A DNA stretch of 64,000 nucleotides from Acidicapsa dinghuensis (GCF_025685685.1 NZ_JAGSYH010000002.1:730768-794767); one strand, 5' to 3'. Shown: positions 7,976-17,190, numbered from the stretch's first letter. Numbers and translations are program-made. Notes: generated from the sequence alone by a model not told the origin.

Positions 7976-9568
7976 CTATTCCTTGTCCTTCGCGTTGCGT
8001 GCGCGTACCTTGAACCAGATTGGCGTGCCCGCAAAACCGAAAGCGGCGCGGATCTGGTTCTCCAGAAATCGCTCAAAGGCGAAGTGCAGCTTCACATCAC
8101 GATCTACAAACAGCATGAATGTGGGCGGCGCAACCGCAGCCTGCGTGATGTAGAAGATGCGCATTCTGCGCGACATAGGCACAGGAGCGCGCTGGAAATC
8201 GATCTTCTCCAAAAAGCGATTCATCTGGCCCGTGGTGACACGCTTACGCCGTTGCGCCGCAACGCGCTTGATCTCCTTCTTGACCTTGTCAAGATTCATC
8301 CCTGAAGCAGCGGAGATAAAGATCAACGGCGCATAGTCGAGATACTTCAGCGCACTACGCACCTGCTCTTCGTACACTGACTTATCCGCAGGCGGCTTAC
8401 CATCGGTGCGCGCCGTCGTAACAAGATCCCACTTGTTCACCAGAATGATGACGCTGCGGCCGCTCTCATGCGCATAACCGCCAATGTGCGCATCGTTGGC
8501 CGTCACGCCTTCCGTCGCATCGATCATTAGCAACGCAACATCGCTCGCTTCCAGATGGCGGCGCGCCATGACCACCGACAGCTTCTCAGCCATCAGCTCA
8601 GTCTTGCCTTTACGTCGAATGCCTGCCGTATCCACTAGCCGGATAAGCTGGCCGTCGAACTCGATCACCTCATCGACCGCATCACGCGTTGTTCCGGCAA
8701 TCGGCGAAACGATAGCCCGCGAAGTACCCGTTAGAGCATTGAGCAATGTCGACTTGCCCACATTAGGCCGGCCGATGATCGCAACCGAAGTCTCGCGCTG
8801 TTGATATTCGCCATGGGTGCGATGCACAGGCTTGCCGTCTTCATCCAACACCTCTTCCGGCTCGGAATCGTCCAGCGGCTCTTCGATGTCATCCTCCGGC
8901 CCCATGTCTTCCGCGGATTCCTCTTCCTGGCCTTCGTCGAAAACAACTTCGCCGTCGATATCCGCCTCTTCTGGCTCCGGCACTTCGCTGTAAACCGCAG
9001 ACTCTTCCGCAGGGGAGCCAACCGGCGCAGGCAGCCGTTCAAAAACGCCATCGAGCAGATCACCAATTCCCTGCCCATGCTCGCTGCTGACCATGTAGAC
9101 ATCGCGGAAGCCGAGCTGGCGAAAATTCTCTGAAGCCGCAGCAATGGCAGCCGTTTCCACCTTGTTTACCACCAGAAAGACCGGCTTGCGCCCGCGAATC
9201 AGCGTACGCGCCAGATCAATATCGGGTGAAGCCAGCTCCGTCCGCGCATCCACAACAAACAGCAGCAAATCGGCCTCATCGAGTGCCGTGCGTGCCTGCC
9301 GGTAAATCTCGCTGGGGATCAGTTCTGGATCGTCAGGGATGATGCCGCCCGTGTCCACCAGACGAATGACCCGGCCATTCCACTCTACTTCGCCGTAAAT
9401 GCGATCGCGAGTTATCCCTGGCTCATCACCGACGATGGAGCGGCGGGAATGCGTGAGACGGTTAAAAAGCGTCGACTTGCCCACGTTAGGCCGCCCGACG
9501 ATGGCAACAAGAGGTATCCCGGAAATCGGCAATGGGGCGGGAACGACAGACTTATGGTACTTCGACAT
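7976..9568 (-). CDS. der: Ribosome-assembly GTPase Der (EngA)
   Basis: Der is the double-GTPase needed for maturation of the 50S subunit. Both G domains are visible: G1 motifs GRPNVGKST at residues 25-33 and 266-274, DTGG and DTAG switch II motifs, and a C-terminal KH-like domain (RMRIFYITQAAVAPPTFMLFVD). At 530 residues it is longer than the typical 440-490, because residues about 185-250 form a strongly acidic linker (for example EEESAEDMGPEDDIEEPLDDS). The G4 motif of the first domain reads NKVE rather than NKxD, while the second keeps NKWD. The start follows a ggag-type ribosome binding site. It is upstream of no co-directional housekeeping gene here. Confidence 0.96.
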   Translation of the reverse strand: MSKYHKSVVPAPLPISGIPLVAIVGRPNVGKSTLFNRLTHSRRSIVGDEPGITRDRIYGEVEWNGRVIRLVDTGGIIPDDPELIPSEIYRQARTALDEADLLLFVVDARTELASPDIDLARTLIRGRKPVFLVVNKVETAAIAAASENFRQLGFRDVYMVSSEHGQGIGDLLDGVFERLPAPVGSPAEESAVYSEVPEPEEADIDGEVVFDEGQEEESAEDMGPEDDIEEPLDDSEPEEVLDEDGKPVHRTHGEYQQRETSVAIIGRPNVGKSTLLNALTGTSRAIVSPIAGTTRDAVDEVIEFDGQLIRLVDTAGIRRKGKTELMAEKLSVVMARRHLEASDVALLMIDATEGVTANDAHIGGYAHESGRSVIILVNKWDLVTTARTDGKPPADKSVYEEQVRSALKYLDYAPLIFISAASGMNLDKVKKEIKRVAAQRRKRVTTGQMNRFLEKIDFQRAPVPMSRRMRIFYITQAAVAPPTFMLFVDRDVKLHFAFERFLENQIRAAFGFAGTPIWFKVRARNAKDKE

Positions 9569-9642
9569 GAATTTGGCTCCGATCGGTGTTCCTCCGATCG
9601 CGGAAACCCTGCAGAATCGAGAACCCTTAGCTCTATTGTCGC

Positions 9643-10029
9643 TTATCCCCAGATTCGCTGCACGCCATAAAGGTCGAAAGCCCGATCCCGGCCAACAATT
9701 GGGATTTTCATATCCAAAGCCTGGACAGCAAGCATTCGGTCGAAAGGATCTCGATGATGGCGAGGAAGAAACCCCGAGGCTATAGCCTGATCGACTGTGA
9801 ACGCCAGAATCGAGAATCCCGCTGATGATTCCCTGCTTTCAAAGCCATTCAAGAGTTGTGCTGCACTAAGCTTCCCGGTTCCGGACTTGATCGCAATCTC
9901 CCATGGTGTTATGAGCGAGATGTACCCCGTATGAGATGTATTGGTGAGCAAATCCAGAACATCCGGCGGCAACAGATGCGGAGCGCTACGAAACCAGAGA
10001 TAGGTATGAGTATCGAAAAGGTAGGTCAT
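9643..10029 (-). CDS. PIN-domain toxin (VapC-like ribonuclease)
   Basis: The 128-aa product is a PIN-domain protein of the kind that cleaves tRNA or mRNA as the toxin of type II modules. Acidic catalytic residues are seen in the opening YLFDTHTYLWF (Asp6), in ITPWEIAIKSGTGKL (Glu) and in HHRDPFDRMLAVQALD (Asp pair). Its first four bases overlap the stop of the antitoxin gene, the usual arrangement for coupled translation. It matches the subgroup found with Phd/YefM-type antitoxins. Confidence 0.9.
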   Translation of the reverse strand: MTYLFDTHTYLWFRSAPHLLPPDVLDLLTNTSHTGYISLITPWEIAIKSGTGKLSAAQLLNGFESRESSAGFSILAFTVDQAIASGFLPRHHRDPFDRMLAVQALDMKIPIVGRDRAFDLYGVQRIWG

Positions 10030-10337
10030 TCCGCAGATTCAGATCGAGCCCTTCCTGTATCCACAAAATCCTTGTATCGCTCATCTTTTGCGGGATTATC
10101 GAATCCGTATTCGATCATCTGTTCATCCGTGAGGGGATCAAAGACACTATCGTCAAAGGAAACAAGCCCCTCGAAACCACCAGCCATCCGACGTTTAGCC
10201 GTATCAGGAACCGATGAAATCGGGATAATCTTCGCCACCGGCTTCGACCCGCGCATGACAATCACTTCCTTTCCCGCTTCCGCTTCGCGCAGCAGTTTGG
10301 AAAACTGCGTCTTCGCCTGATGAACCGTATATGTCAT
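10026..10337 (-). CDS. Phd/YefM-family antitoxin
   Basis: The 103-aa protein starts MTYTVHQAKTQFSKLLREAEAGKEVIVMRGSKPVAKI, the N-terminal DNA-binding fold of Phd/YefM antitoxins. The longer C-terminal tail would wrap the PIN toxin encoded just downstream. The start codon at 10337 is embedded in a perfect inverted repeat, so repression by the antitoxin or the complex is expected. There is no Shine-Dalgarno sequence between the palindrome and the ATG. Confidence 0.9.
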   Translation of the reverse strand: MTYTVHQAKTQFSKLLREAEAGKEVIVMRGSKPVAKIIPISSVPDTAKRRMAGGFEGLVSFDDSVFDPLTDEQMIEYGFDNPAKDERYKDFVDTGRARSESAE

Positions 10338-10360
10338 GGACTAAGTCTACTTAGTCCATG
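10335..10360. promoter_or_regulatory. Perfect palindrome over the toxin-antitoxin start (putative operator)
   Basis: Arms of 12 nt (catggactaagt and acttagtccatg) flank a 2-nt centre. The left arm contains the start codon of the antitoxin gene. Autoregulation by toxin-antitoxin complexes at such sites is established for Phd/YefM modules; the assignment here is inferred from position and symmetry. Confidence 0.75.
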
Positions 10361-10472
10361 TTTCTTAGTCAACCGGACCGCATTTTGCCAACGCGAGGCT
10401 TCATTTCTACCACCGGCTTCGCAGTCGCGCCCGATCCTCACTATGATGAATTAAGCGACTTTCGCCTTTTCG

Positions 10473-12503
10473 ATGCCCCCCAACGAGCCCTCATCCCGAT
10501 CTCTGCCGACCCTGCACGCGTTTTTCGCACCCGGCGGCATACTGGCCTCCAGCGCACTGCCTTATGAGTACCGTCCCGGGCAATTGGAGATGGCCAAGTC
10601 CGTTGAGCGAGCACTCGAAGAGCGGCGTCACCTCATCGTCGAAGCGGGCACAGGTACCGGCAAGACGCTCGCCTACCTGCTCCCGGCGCTCCGAACCGGC
10701 CGTCGAGTCATCATCTCCACCGGCACGAAAGCTCTGCAGGATCAGCTATATCTGCGCGACATCCCTTTTCTTGAGTCGCTGCTCGGCGAGCTGCGCGTCT
10801 GCTACATGAAGGGCCGCTCCAATTACCTGTGCCGGCATAAGCTCGTGACGCTGACCACGCATCCAGTGCTCTCCGGTCTTGAAGAGATCGACCAGTTCCA
10901 CAAGATCTCCGAGTGGGAAAAAGAGACGGAAACCGGCGATAGAGCGGAACTCGCCGGTATCCCCGAGGCCAGCGCTCTCTGGTCGCGTCTCGACGCGCGA
11001 AGCGAGGCTTGCCTCGGGCAAAACTGCCCCGATTACCAGCGATGCTTCATCACCGAGATGCGCCGCAAAGCGCAGGAAACCGACATCGTCATCGTCAACC
11101 ACCATCTCTTCTTCGCTGATCTGGCCGTGCGTCAGCAGGCCTCTGGCGCGCCGGACGCGGGTGTTCTGCCGGAAGCCGGCGCGGTGATCTTCGACGAAGC
11201 ACATGAGCTGGAGGAGGTCGCCAGCAGCTATTTCGGCCTCTCCGTGAGCAACGCACGCTTCGAAGACCTGGTGCGCGATACCGAAGCCATGCTCCGCAAG
11301 AGCGCCAGCTACGCCAGCCCCGAGAACACCGCGATACTCACGGCGGCGCAAAATCTGCGCGACCGTGCGCGGATGTTCTTCGCGCAACTACCCATGAGCG
11401 GCGATGGACGCCAGGGCGGGCGGGAGCCATTCGACAACCGCGAAGAGTTCCTCGAAACGCAGGGCGATCTTTACCTGAGCGTCAAGAATCACCTCGTCCG
11501 GCTTGACGCGGCGCTCGATCAGTCCCGGGGTGAAGACGAAGCGCCTGCACTGCGCAAACGCGTCGTCAATCTGCGCACCGAGCTTGAGTTCCTGATGGAA
11601 TCGACCTCCGGCAATATGGTCTATTGGCTGGAGCGGCGCGTGCATGGAACAGACGCCTCCGCAGCCGGCGGTCGCGGAGGTGCGGGCGCGCTTCGTCAGT
11701 CGCGAACGACCTTTCTGCAGGCTACACCCATCGACGTATCCGGTCTGCTCGACGAGCAACTGTTTCAGCGCTTCCCAACCGTCGTGCTGACCTCGGCAAC
11801 GCTCACGGTGCAGGGCAGCTTCGAGCACATCCGCCGCCGTCTTGGCCTTACGAACGCGCGCGAGCTCGTCGTACCAAGCCACTACCGCTATCAGGAGCAG
11901 GCACTCCTGTATCTGCCGCCCGAGATGCCCGATCCACGCGCCGCCGAGTTTCAGCAATCCGCTGCCCGCTGCATTCAGCGCGTGCTCGAAATCACCCGTG
12001 GCCGTGCCTTCTGTCTCTTCACCAGCTATGCGCAGATGCGCGATCTCTACGAACGCCTTCTACCGGTGCTCGACTACTCGATCCTGCTGCACGGAACAGC
12101 CCCGCGCAACGTGTTGTTGCAGCAGTTTCGCGAGACGCCCAACGCCGTTCTCTTCGGCACAGCCAGCTTCTGGCAAGGCGTCGATGTACAGGGTGAAGCG
12201 CTAAGCTGTGTCATCATCGATCGGCTTCCCTTTGCGGTTCCGAACGATCCAGTTGTAGCGGCACGCATGCGATTCATCGAAGAATCCGGCGGTAAGCCAT
12301 TCTTCGACTATCAGGTACCCTCAGCCGTCATTTCGCTCAAGCAGGGCTTTGGCCGCCTCATTCGCTCACTTGAAGACCGTGGCGTACTCGTACTACTTGA
12401 TCCGCGCATTCGTCAGATGCGCTATGGACAAACCTTTCTCGCCAGCCTGCCGCCCTATCGCATCACCAGCACCATCACCGACGTGCAGGCATTTTTCGAA
12501 TGA
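10473..12503 (+). CDS. DinG/XPD-like iron-sulfur superfamily 2 helicase
   Basis: The 676-aa product is an ATP-dependent 5'-3' DNA helicase of the DinG/YoaA group. It shows Walker A EAGTGTGKT (residues 57-65), four candidate cluster cysteines at 120, 180, 185 and 191, the DEAH box (241-244) and C-terminal motifs including ATFWQGVDV-like TASFWQGVDVQG and QGFGRLIRS. Members resolve R-loops, D-loops and G-quadruplex DNA during replication stress. The gene starts 113 bp beyond the toxin-antitoxin palindrome, reads away from it and is probably monocistronic. It has no exonuclease domain, unlike Gram-positive DinG. Confidence 0.94.
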   Translation: MPPNEPSSRSLPTLHAFFAPGGILASSALPYEYRPGQLEMAKSVERALEERRHLIVEAGTGTGKTLAYLLPALRTGRRVIISTGTKALQDQLYLRDIPFLESLLGELRVCYMKGRSNYLCRHKLVTLTTHPVLSGLEEIDQFHKISEWEKETETGDRAELAGIPEASALWSRLDARSEACLGQNCPDYQRCFITEMRRKAQETDIVIVNHHLFFADLAVRQQASGAPDAGVLPEAGAVIFDEAHELEEVASSYFGLSVSNARFEDLVRDTEAMLRKSASYASPENTAILTAAQNLRDRARMFFAQLPMSGDGRQGGREPFDNREEFLETQGDLYLSVKNHLVRLDAALDQSRGEDEAPALRKRVVNLRTELEFLMESTSGNMVYWLERRVHGTDASAAGGRGGAGALRQSRTTFLQATPIDVSGLLDEQLFQRFPTVVLTSATLTVQGSFEHIRRRLGLTNARELVVPSHYRYQEQALLYLPPEMPDPRAAEFQQSAARCIQRVLEITRGRAFCLFTSYAQMRDLYERLLPVLDYSILLHGTAPRNVLLQQFRETPNAVLFGTASFWQGVDVQGEALSCVIIDRLPFAVPNDPVVAARMRFIEESGGKPFFDYQVPSAVISLKQGFGRLIRSLEDRGVLVLLDPRIRQMRYGQTFLASLPPYRITSTITDVQAFFE

Positions 12504-12507
12504 TTCG

Positions 12508-13251
12508 CTAGTTTATGTTCTTTTGATTCAAAGATCGCTTTGAGCGATAGCGCTCAGGTTTCTTGGGTCTTAGTGGCGCTGAGGCAGCTTCGGGGGCTCG
12601 GGTAGGATCAGGTGAACCTTCAGTAAAATCACCCAAGCAACTGTCCTCTACTTTCCCCGCTTCACGCAGCATCAATTCCCCACTCACTGTAAAGACAAGG
12701 CGATCTCGATGATCTCGGCCAGACCAGTCTGCGCCCTCCACTTCCTTGCTTGATGCATGAAAAGGATTCCATGCTGCGTCCTGGATAAATGAAATATTCA
12801 GCCCGACACCTGGATGTTTTGGATGAGCATCAGTGGGAAGCCACGGGATATGCCTCAGTACAACGCTCCGATCATCCGTGAATCTGCCACCACCTGCGTA
12901 AGTAGTTCCCTGCGGCCAGAGCCACAAGGCATCGAGCCATGGGCTCCTGCTTATTGCACTCCATGAGTCTTTGTAATCTGTGCCCAATTTGCTGCTCTTG
13001 TGCATAAAGCATAAAAGCAATTCTCCGTTTGGGGAGAGGTCGCATCGCTCCGGATAAATGCGGCCTTTGAACCACGCTCCGTGGAAAAAGGTATCGTTAT
13101 CCGTATTCCACCGGATTAGATGAAACCAAGCTGAAGGACCTCGGCGAAAAATTATGGCCTCATGCGCCTGACAGGCGAATATAACGAATAGCTTGGGCTT
13201 GGCTTGTTTACGAGGCTTCGCTGAATTTTCCGACGCATTTATTAGTGGCAT
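12508..13251 (-). CDS. Hypothetical protein with conserved tryptophan/aspartate-rich core
   Basis: The 247-aa product has no recognised domain. A core of about residues 20-170 contains blocks that look conserved rather than random (RRGPSAWFHLIRW, FFHGAWFKGRIYPERCDLSPNGELLLCF, and WLDALWLWPQGTTYAGGGRF). The tail from about residue 215 is proline- and lysine-rich. It lacks a signal peptide, so it is probably cytoplasmic. It converges on the dinG-like gene with a 4-bp gap. The function is unknown. Confidence 0.65.
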   Translation of the reverse strand: MPLINASENSAKPRKQAKPKLFVIFACQAHEAIIFRRGPSAWFHLIRWNTDNDTFFHGAWFKGRIYPERCDLSPNGELLLCFMHKSSKLGTDYKDSWSAISRSPWLDALWLWPQGTTYAGGGRFTDDRSVVLRHIPWLPTDAHPKHPGVGLNISFIQDAAWNPFHASSKEVEGADWSGRDHRDRLVFTVSGELMLREAGKVEDSCLGDFTEGSPDPTRAPEAASAPLRPKKPERYRSKRSLNQKNIN

Positions 13252-13340
13252 TGTGAGTGGCTCAGGTCGAGACTAGGATCGTCTGACGCCAGTCGTCAAC
13301 TGGACTGTAGAATCAAGATTGGCGACATCCGCCACTTGTT

Positions 13341-13601
13341 ATGTCCCGCAACTTCTATCTACTGGCCGCAACACTCGGGCTGCTCGCACTGGTCTCCTGC
13401 GGCATGACCTTCGTGCCATCGAGTTTTCAGCCGGGGCTTCCAGCCAACGGCACTCTGTGGAAGACGCTTTCCGAGTTTCTTCTGCTCCTCGCGCTCATTT
13501 CGGCTCTAATCGGGTCTATGTCGCATCTATTCGAGCAGGTTGACCGGCGCAGCGAGGAGCGGCGGCGAACCGAGCGCAGCCGCCGCAGAAAGAATCTCTG
13601 A
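13341..13601 (+). CDS. Small membrane protein or lipoprotein
   Basis: The 86-aa product has an N-terminal hydrophobic segment ending in ALVSCG (Cys20), a plausible lipobox, then a second hydrophobic helix (about residues 45-64) and a highly basic tail rich in arginine. With two helices and a positive tail it could equally be a small inner-membrane protein with both ends inside. It lies 48 bp upstream of queD on the same strand and may share its message. No family is recognised. Confidence 0.6.
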   Translation: MSRNFYLLAATLGLLALVSCGMTFVPSSFQPGLPANGTLWKTLSEFLLLLALISALIGSMSHLFEQVDRRSEERRRTERSRRRKNL

Positions 13602-13649
13602 AATCCCGGCACGCCAACTTTGATTTAAGGAAAGAAAGCAGATAAGAGC

Positions 13650-14027
13650 ATGTATGAAGTAACCGTAGATGCCGGTTTCTCCTCTGGCCACTATCTTCGT
13701 AACTACTACGGCAAGTGCGAAAACCCGCACGGACATAACTACAAAGTGCGCGTGACGCTCGCCGGGCGAGAGCTTGATGAGACCGGCCTGCTTCTCGACT
13801 TCAAGCTGCTAAAGAATGTGTTGCGGCCCGTGATCGACCGCATTGACCACCAGATGCTTAACGATCTCGAGCCGTTCACCGTGCTTAATCCCTCAGCGGA
13901 AAATCTGGCGCGTTACTTTTATGACCAGACCAGCGCGCAATTGCGCGAGATAACCGGCGGCCGCGTGCGCGTAAAAGACTGCACTATCTGGGAAACCGAT
14001 ACCACGACTGCCACATACTACGAATAA
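13650..14027 (+). CDS. queD: 6-carboxytetrahydropterin synthase family (QueD/PTPS-like)
   Basis: QueD turns dihydroneopterin triphosphate into 6-carboxytetrahydropterin, an early step of queuosine synthesis. The 125-aa protein shows the zinc ligands in FSSGHYL and NPHGHNYKV, the catalytic Cys in YGKCENPHGH, the FKLLKN block and the ETDTTTATYY C-terminal motif with the pterin-anchoring glutamate. The DHQMLND motif is also present. It is separate from queC (3617-4348), so queuosine genes are scattered in this genome. Confidence 0.92.
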   Translation: MYEVTVDAGFSSGHYLRNYYGKCENPHGHNYKVRVTLAGRELDETGLLLDFKLLKNVLRPVIDRIDHQMLNDLEPFTVLNPSAENLARYFYDQTSAQLREITGGRVRVKDCTIWETDTTTATYYE

Positions 14028-14051
14028 TCAAAGACCCCATTTCAGAGCACA

Positions 14052-15842
14052 TTACTTAACCATCGCCAGCATTTTCCGCATACCATCGTCCTCAGGAAAA
14101 GTCTGGAGATAACGCTCCATCGCGGCTTGCGCCTCGTCGTAGCGTTTGCCATTGATCAGACGCAGGATCAATGTCTTTTGTATCGGAGCAGCATACGGAT
14201 CAAGCTCGGCGGCCTTCTTTGCCGATGCAATCGCTGCCTCATTCTGCCCGCTCTCATCCTGTGCCTTCGAAAGATCGATATACGCCTCTGTGTCCATCGC
14301 ATTGAGACGAATCGCATGCTGCAGATGATCGATCGCCTCGGTCAGCTTATGATCGGCAAGATCACGATGACCAAGCGCCGCCTGCACAATTGCGTTTTCG
14401 GGTAACGATGTCTCCAGGCTGGACAATGTCTGCAACCAGGAAGCGTGAAAACGCGAATCTCCTCGCTCCAGCTGCGCATATGCCTGCAGCCTGAGAATCG
14501 CAGGCGGAGCCACCGCATTCGCGCCGCGCTCGCCCTCGGGATTCAGCTCGATCAAGTCCGGCATGGCAGCCGTAGTCTGGTGAAATGTTACGTCGGGAAA
14601 CGGCTCGTCTGGCGTCTTCACTATACGATGATTCGTCGCGCTCGAGTGCGAGATCACGCGAATGTCCCGCTGCTTCATGTGACAGCCGATGCAATTGTCG
14701 GCCGGTGTCGTTGCTTCGCGAAGAGCCTTGGGAGCGGTACAGCTCGCAGTCGTGTGGCAGTTCAAACACCTCGCCTTAAAGTACGCAGGAGCCTCTTCCT
14801 TCGTTGGTTCCACATGCGGATCATGACAGCTAATACAACGCAACTGTTTATCCGGAGCCAGTCCTCGCGTCGCCCGGAAGCACTTGCTCAGGCTCATCGA
14901 GTAGTAGTGCTCCACGTGATCGTCCTGTGGCGGCTTCTCCGGTGTCGGAGGAATCTGGAAGATAGCGACAGTGTGCTCAAGAGGCTGGCCGGGGCGAAAG
15001 TCCTGATAGGTCTTGCCCGGCTGCAGTACGCGCGCATCGCCCGCCTGATGACATGACATGCAGATGTCGTCCGCGCGCGGCTCGCTCAGCCGGTAAGGAT
15101 TCACAATCTTGCTCAGTCCGTTCGCAAAGTCTCCAGTGCGCATCGCTGCGACATGCGCCGCACCCGGCCCATGGCAGTTTTCGCAGCCGATTGAATTCTG
15201 CGTAAAAACCGGCGTCTGGTATCTCCCGTCCTGCCCCGCTACGGGCCGCGAGCGGCCGCTATGGCAGTAAATACAGCCGGGAAGAATCAGTCGATTGAAA
15301 CTGTAATTTTCGTTTTGATAACCGGGCGACAGGTTCCAATGCGCCTCGCGCGTGTAATACGACAACGGCCCTTGAAAAAGGAAATCGTCACGCTGCAGCA
15401 ACAGCCCAAAACCATTCTCACCCGTTCCGATTACCCAACTCATCGGGTGCGAATTGCGAAACACCTCGCTGCCGTCTTGCGCTGTTTCATATTCCGTCTC
15501 GATCACCTTGCCATCAACAGCGCGCACCTCGAAATGATGATTCGAGTTGGGATCGAAATAACTCGTCGCCTCCGGCGAACTGAGCGGCATTGTCTTCAGC
15601 GATTCAGGCGTAATCGTCGTCAGCGAACGCCCCATGCTTGTTTGCGCAAAGGTTTTCGCGATCCCCGTGTGGCATGTAGCGCAGGTCTCACTGCCCACAT
15701 AGCCGTCTTTGGTCGCTTCAACGGGAGTAGCAGCCTTTGTCTTATTCTGCTTATCCTTACCGGCAAAACCCGCGGTAAGTAAGACGAACGCAGCAATGAC
15801 ACAAATTCCCCAAAGACGGCGCAGCATCGGTGACAAAACCAT
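14052..15842 (-). CDS. Seven-haem c-type cytochrome with C-terminal TPRs
   Basis: The 596-aa protein has a signal peptide (RRLWGICVIAAFVLLTAGFAG) and seven CxxCH haem-binding motifs: CATCH, CIYCH, CENCH, CMSCH, CISCH, CLNCH and CIGCH. From about residue 450 come tetratricopeptide repeats (for example AIDHLQHAIRLNAMDTEAYIDLSKAQDES). This resembles cytochrome c554/c-prime-like multihaem proteins fused to TPRs that occur in Acidobacteria and Planctomycetes. It should reside in the periplasm and transfer electrons, but the partner is unknown. Starts are possible at 15842 or 15827; neither has a clear ribosome binding site. Confidence 0.85.
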   Translation of the reverse strand: MVLSPMLRRLWGICVIAAFVLLTAGFAGKDKQNKTKAATPVEATKDGYVGSETCATCHTGIAKTFAQTSMGRSLTTITPESLKTMPLSSPEATSYFDPNSNHHFEVRAVDGKVIETEYETAQDGSEVFRNSHPMSWVIGTGENGFGLLLQRDDFLFQGPLSYYTREAHWNLSPGYQNENYSFNRLILPGCIYCHSGRSRPVAGQDGRYQTPVFTQNSIGCENCHGPGAAHVAAMRTGDFANGLSKIVNPYRLSEPRADDICMSCHQAGDARVLQPGKTYQDFRPGQPLEHTVAIFQIPPTPEKPPQDDHVEHYYSMSLSKCFRATRGLAPDKQLRCISCHDPHVEPTKEEAPAYFKARCLNCHTTASCTAPKALREATTPADNCIGCHMKQRDIRVISHSSATNHRIVKTPDEPFPDVTFHQTTAAMPDLIELNPEGERGANAVAPPAILRLQAYAQLERGDSRFHASWLQTLSSLETSLPENAIVQAALGHRDLADHKLTEAIDHLQHAIRLNAMDTEAYIDLSKAQDESGQNEAAIASAKKAAELDPYAAPIQKTLILRLINGKRYDEAQAAMERYLQTFPEDDGMRKMLAMVK

Positions 15843-15906
15843 CGCAGGTCAAAGGAGCAGTTGTCCAGCGCCAACACGCGGACAATCGCCCCTCTTACTC
15901 ATTGGC

Positions 15907-16662
15907 TTAACTCATGCCATCCAGGATCGAACCGACGATACCCCCAACAACACCTGCCTGTGTCGTCTCGGCTCGCCCAGTCGGCATGTATTGCTGCAAC
16001 TGGTGAGCAAGGCGCGAGATCGGCAGCGTCTGCAGCCATACACGGCCTGGCCCTGTGAGCGATGCAAGGAACAGTCCATCACCACCGAAGATCAGGTTCT
16101 TCAATCCGCGCACCATGGTGATCTGGAAGTTGACGCTCGACTGGAAGGCCCCCACATGCCCCGGGTGAACGCGCAGATTTTCTCCCGGCGCAAGATCCTT
16201 CACAATGACCTCGCCGGAAAGCTCAAGCCACGCCGTGCCAACACCGTTCACACGCTGCAGCAGAAATCCATCGCCGCCAAAAATTCCCGCTCCCAGAGAC
16301 TGCTGGAATCCGACTCCAAGCTGGATCTGCTCCGTCGCGCACAAAAAGCCGTGGCGATGAATCATGTACTCGTATCCCGGCTGTACTTCGAGGGGCAGAA
16401 TGTGACCGGGCACGCGCGTCGCAAACGCTACTTCCCCGGCCGATCCCCACGCGCGGTACTCGGTCATAAAAAGACTGCCGCCGCCGATCACGCGCTTGAA
16501 TGCGCCGAAAAAGCCGCCTCCGCCCATCATCTGCGTGTGTGTCGTCATCTGGATGGAGCTGGACATCCAGGACAGTTCACCTGTCTCCGAGATGACGCAT
16601 TCATTGGGCTGCAGTAGAAATTCGAGAACGGGCATCGTCGTGCCCACGATCCTGCTTTGCAT
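15907..16662 (-). CDS. AIM24 / TIGR00266-family protein
   Basis: The 251-aa protein belongs to the AIM24 family of beta-prism-like proteins of unknown biochemical role. Glycine-rich family blocks are visible: GELSWMSSSIQMTT, GGGGFFGAFKRVIGGGSLFMTEY, GVGFQQSLGAGIFGGDGFLLQRVNG and GLKNLIFGGDGLFLASLTGPG. The start at 16662 has a good ribosome binding site (gaggtga). It is the last gene of a minus-strand group but is separated by about 120 bp from the DUF1761 gene, and 64 bp from the cytochrome gene. Confidence 0.9.
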   Translation of the reverse strand: MQSRIVGTTMPVLEFLLQPNECVISETGELSWMSSSIQMTTHTQMMGGGGFFGAFKRVIGGGSLFMTEYRAWGSAGEVAFATRVPGHILPLEVQPGYEYMIHRHGFLCATEQIQLGVGFQQSLGAGIFGGDGFLLQRVNGVGTAWLELSGEVIVKDLAPGENLRVHPGHVGAFQSSVNFQITMVRGLKNLIFGGDGLFLASLTGPGRVWLQTLPISRLAHQLQQYMPTGRAETTQAGVVGGIVGSILDGMS

Positions 16663-16785
16663 CTCTCTTCACCTCAAAAGTTGCCATACAATCGGCATCT
16701 CCGCGCTGCGGCGTTTTCTCGGGAAGTATACATGCAACCGGGACAGGGCCTGTGAGAGATTCACCGGGTGAAATGCATCTTCGCC

Positions 16786-17190
16786 CTACCGCCAGGCTCC
16801 GAGAATCGTTCCCATTACTACTAAAGCGAAGGTAAGATAACCACCATTGATCAGCATGTAGCGGAAAGAACGGCGCTCAAAGAGCGCGACGATGCTCAGC
16901 CCCATCGCAGCCCAACCAAATCCCGCAAGGAAACCAGCAGTAGCGCCCCAGGCGATGGTGGTTTTCGCGTCATTCAAAAACATGGCAAGATTGAAGGCCA
17001 TCACCAGGCTCAGTAGAAAACTGATCGCAAAGATCTTGGGCGTCGCGGGCGGCGGCTCGTTTGCCCCAAAGCCATCCGCACGCTTCCATGCGCCGGCAAA
17101 GAGCAATGGTGAATACCAGAGGCCACCAAGCACAAAGGCTGAAGCCGCCGCCGCGAGGATCGCCCATAGATTCAGAGTTCTTATATCCAT
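16786..17190 (-). CDS. DUF1761 membrane protein
   Basis: The 134-aa product has four predicted membrane helices and matches DUF1761 proteins: an opening NLWAILAAAASAFVLGGLWYSPLLFAGAW, then FAISFLLSLVMAFNLAMFL, and a closing helix with GGYLTFALVVMGTILGAWR. Function unknown. It follows the SRPBCC gene by 42 bp on the same strand, and both probably respond to the TetR regulator encoded divergently. Confidence 0.85.
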   Translation of the reverse strand: MDIRTLNLWAILAAAASAFVLGGLWYSPLLFAGAWKRADGFGANEPPPATPKIFAISFLLSLVMAFNLAMFLNDAKTTIAWGATAGFLAGFGWAAMGLSIVALFERRSFRYMLINGGYLTFALVVMGTILGAWR

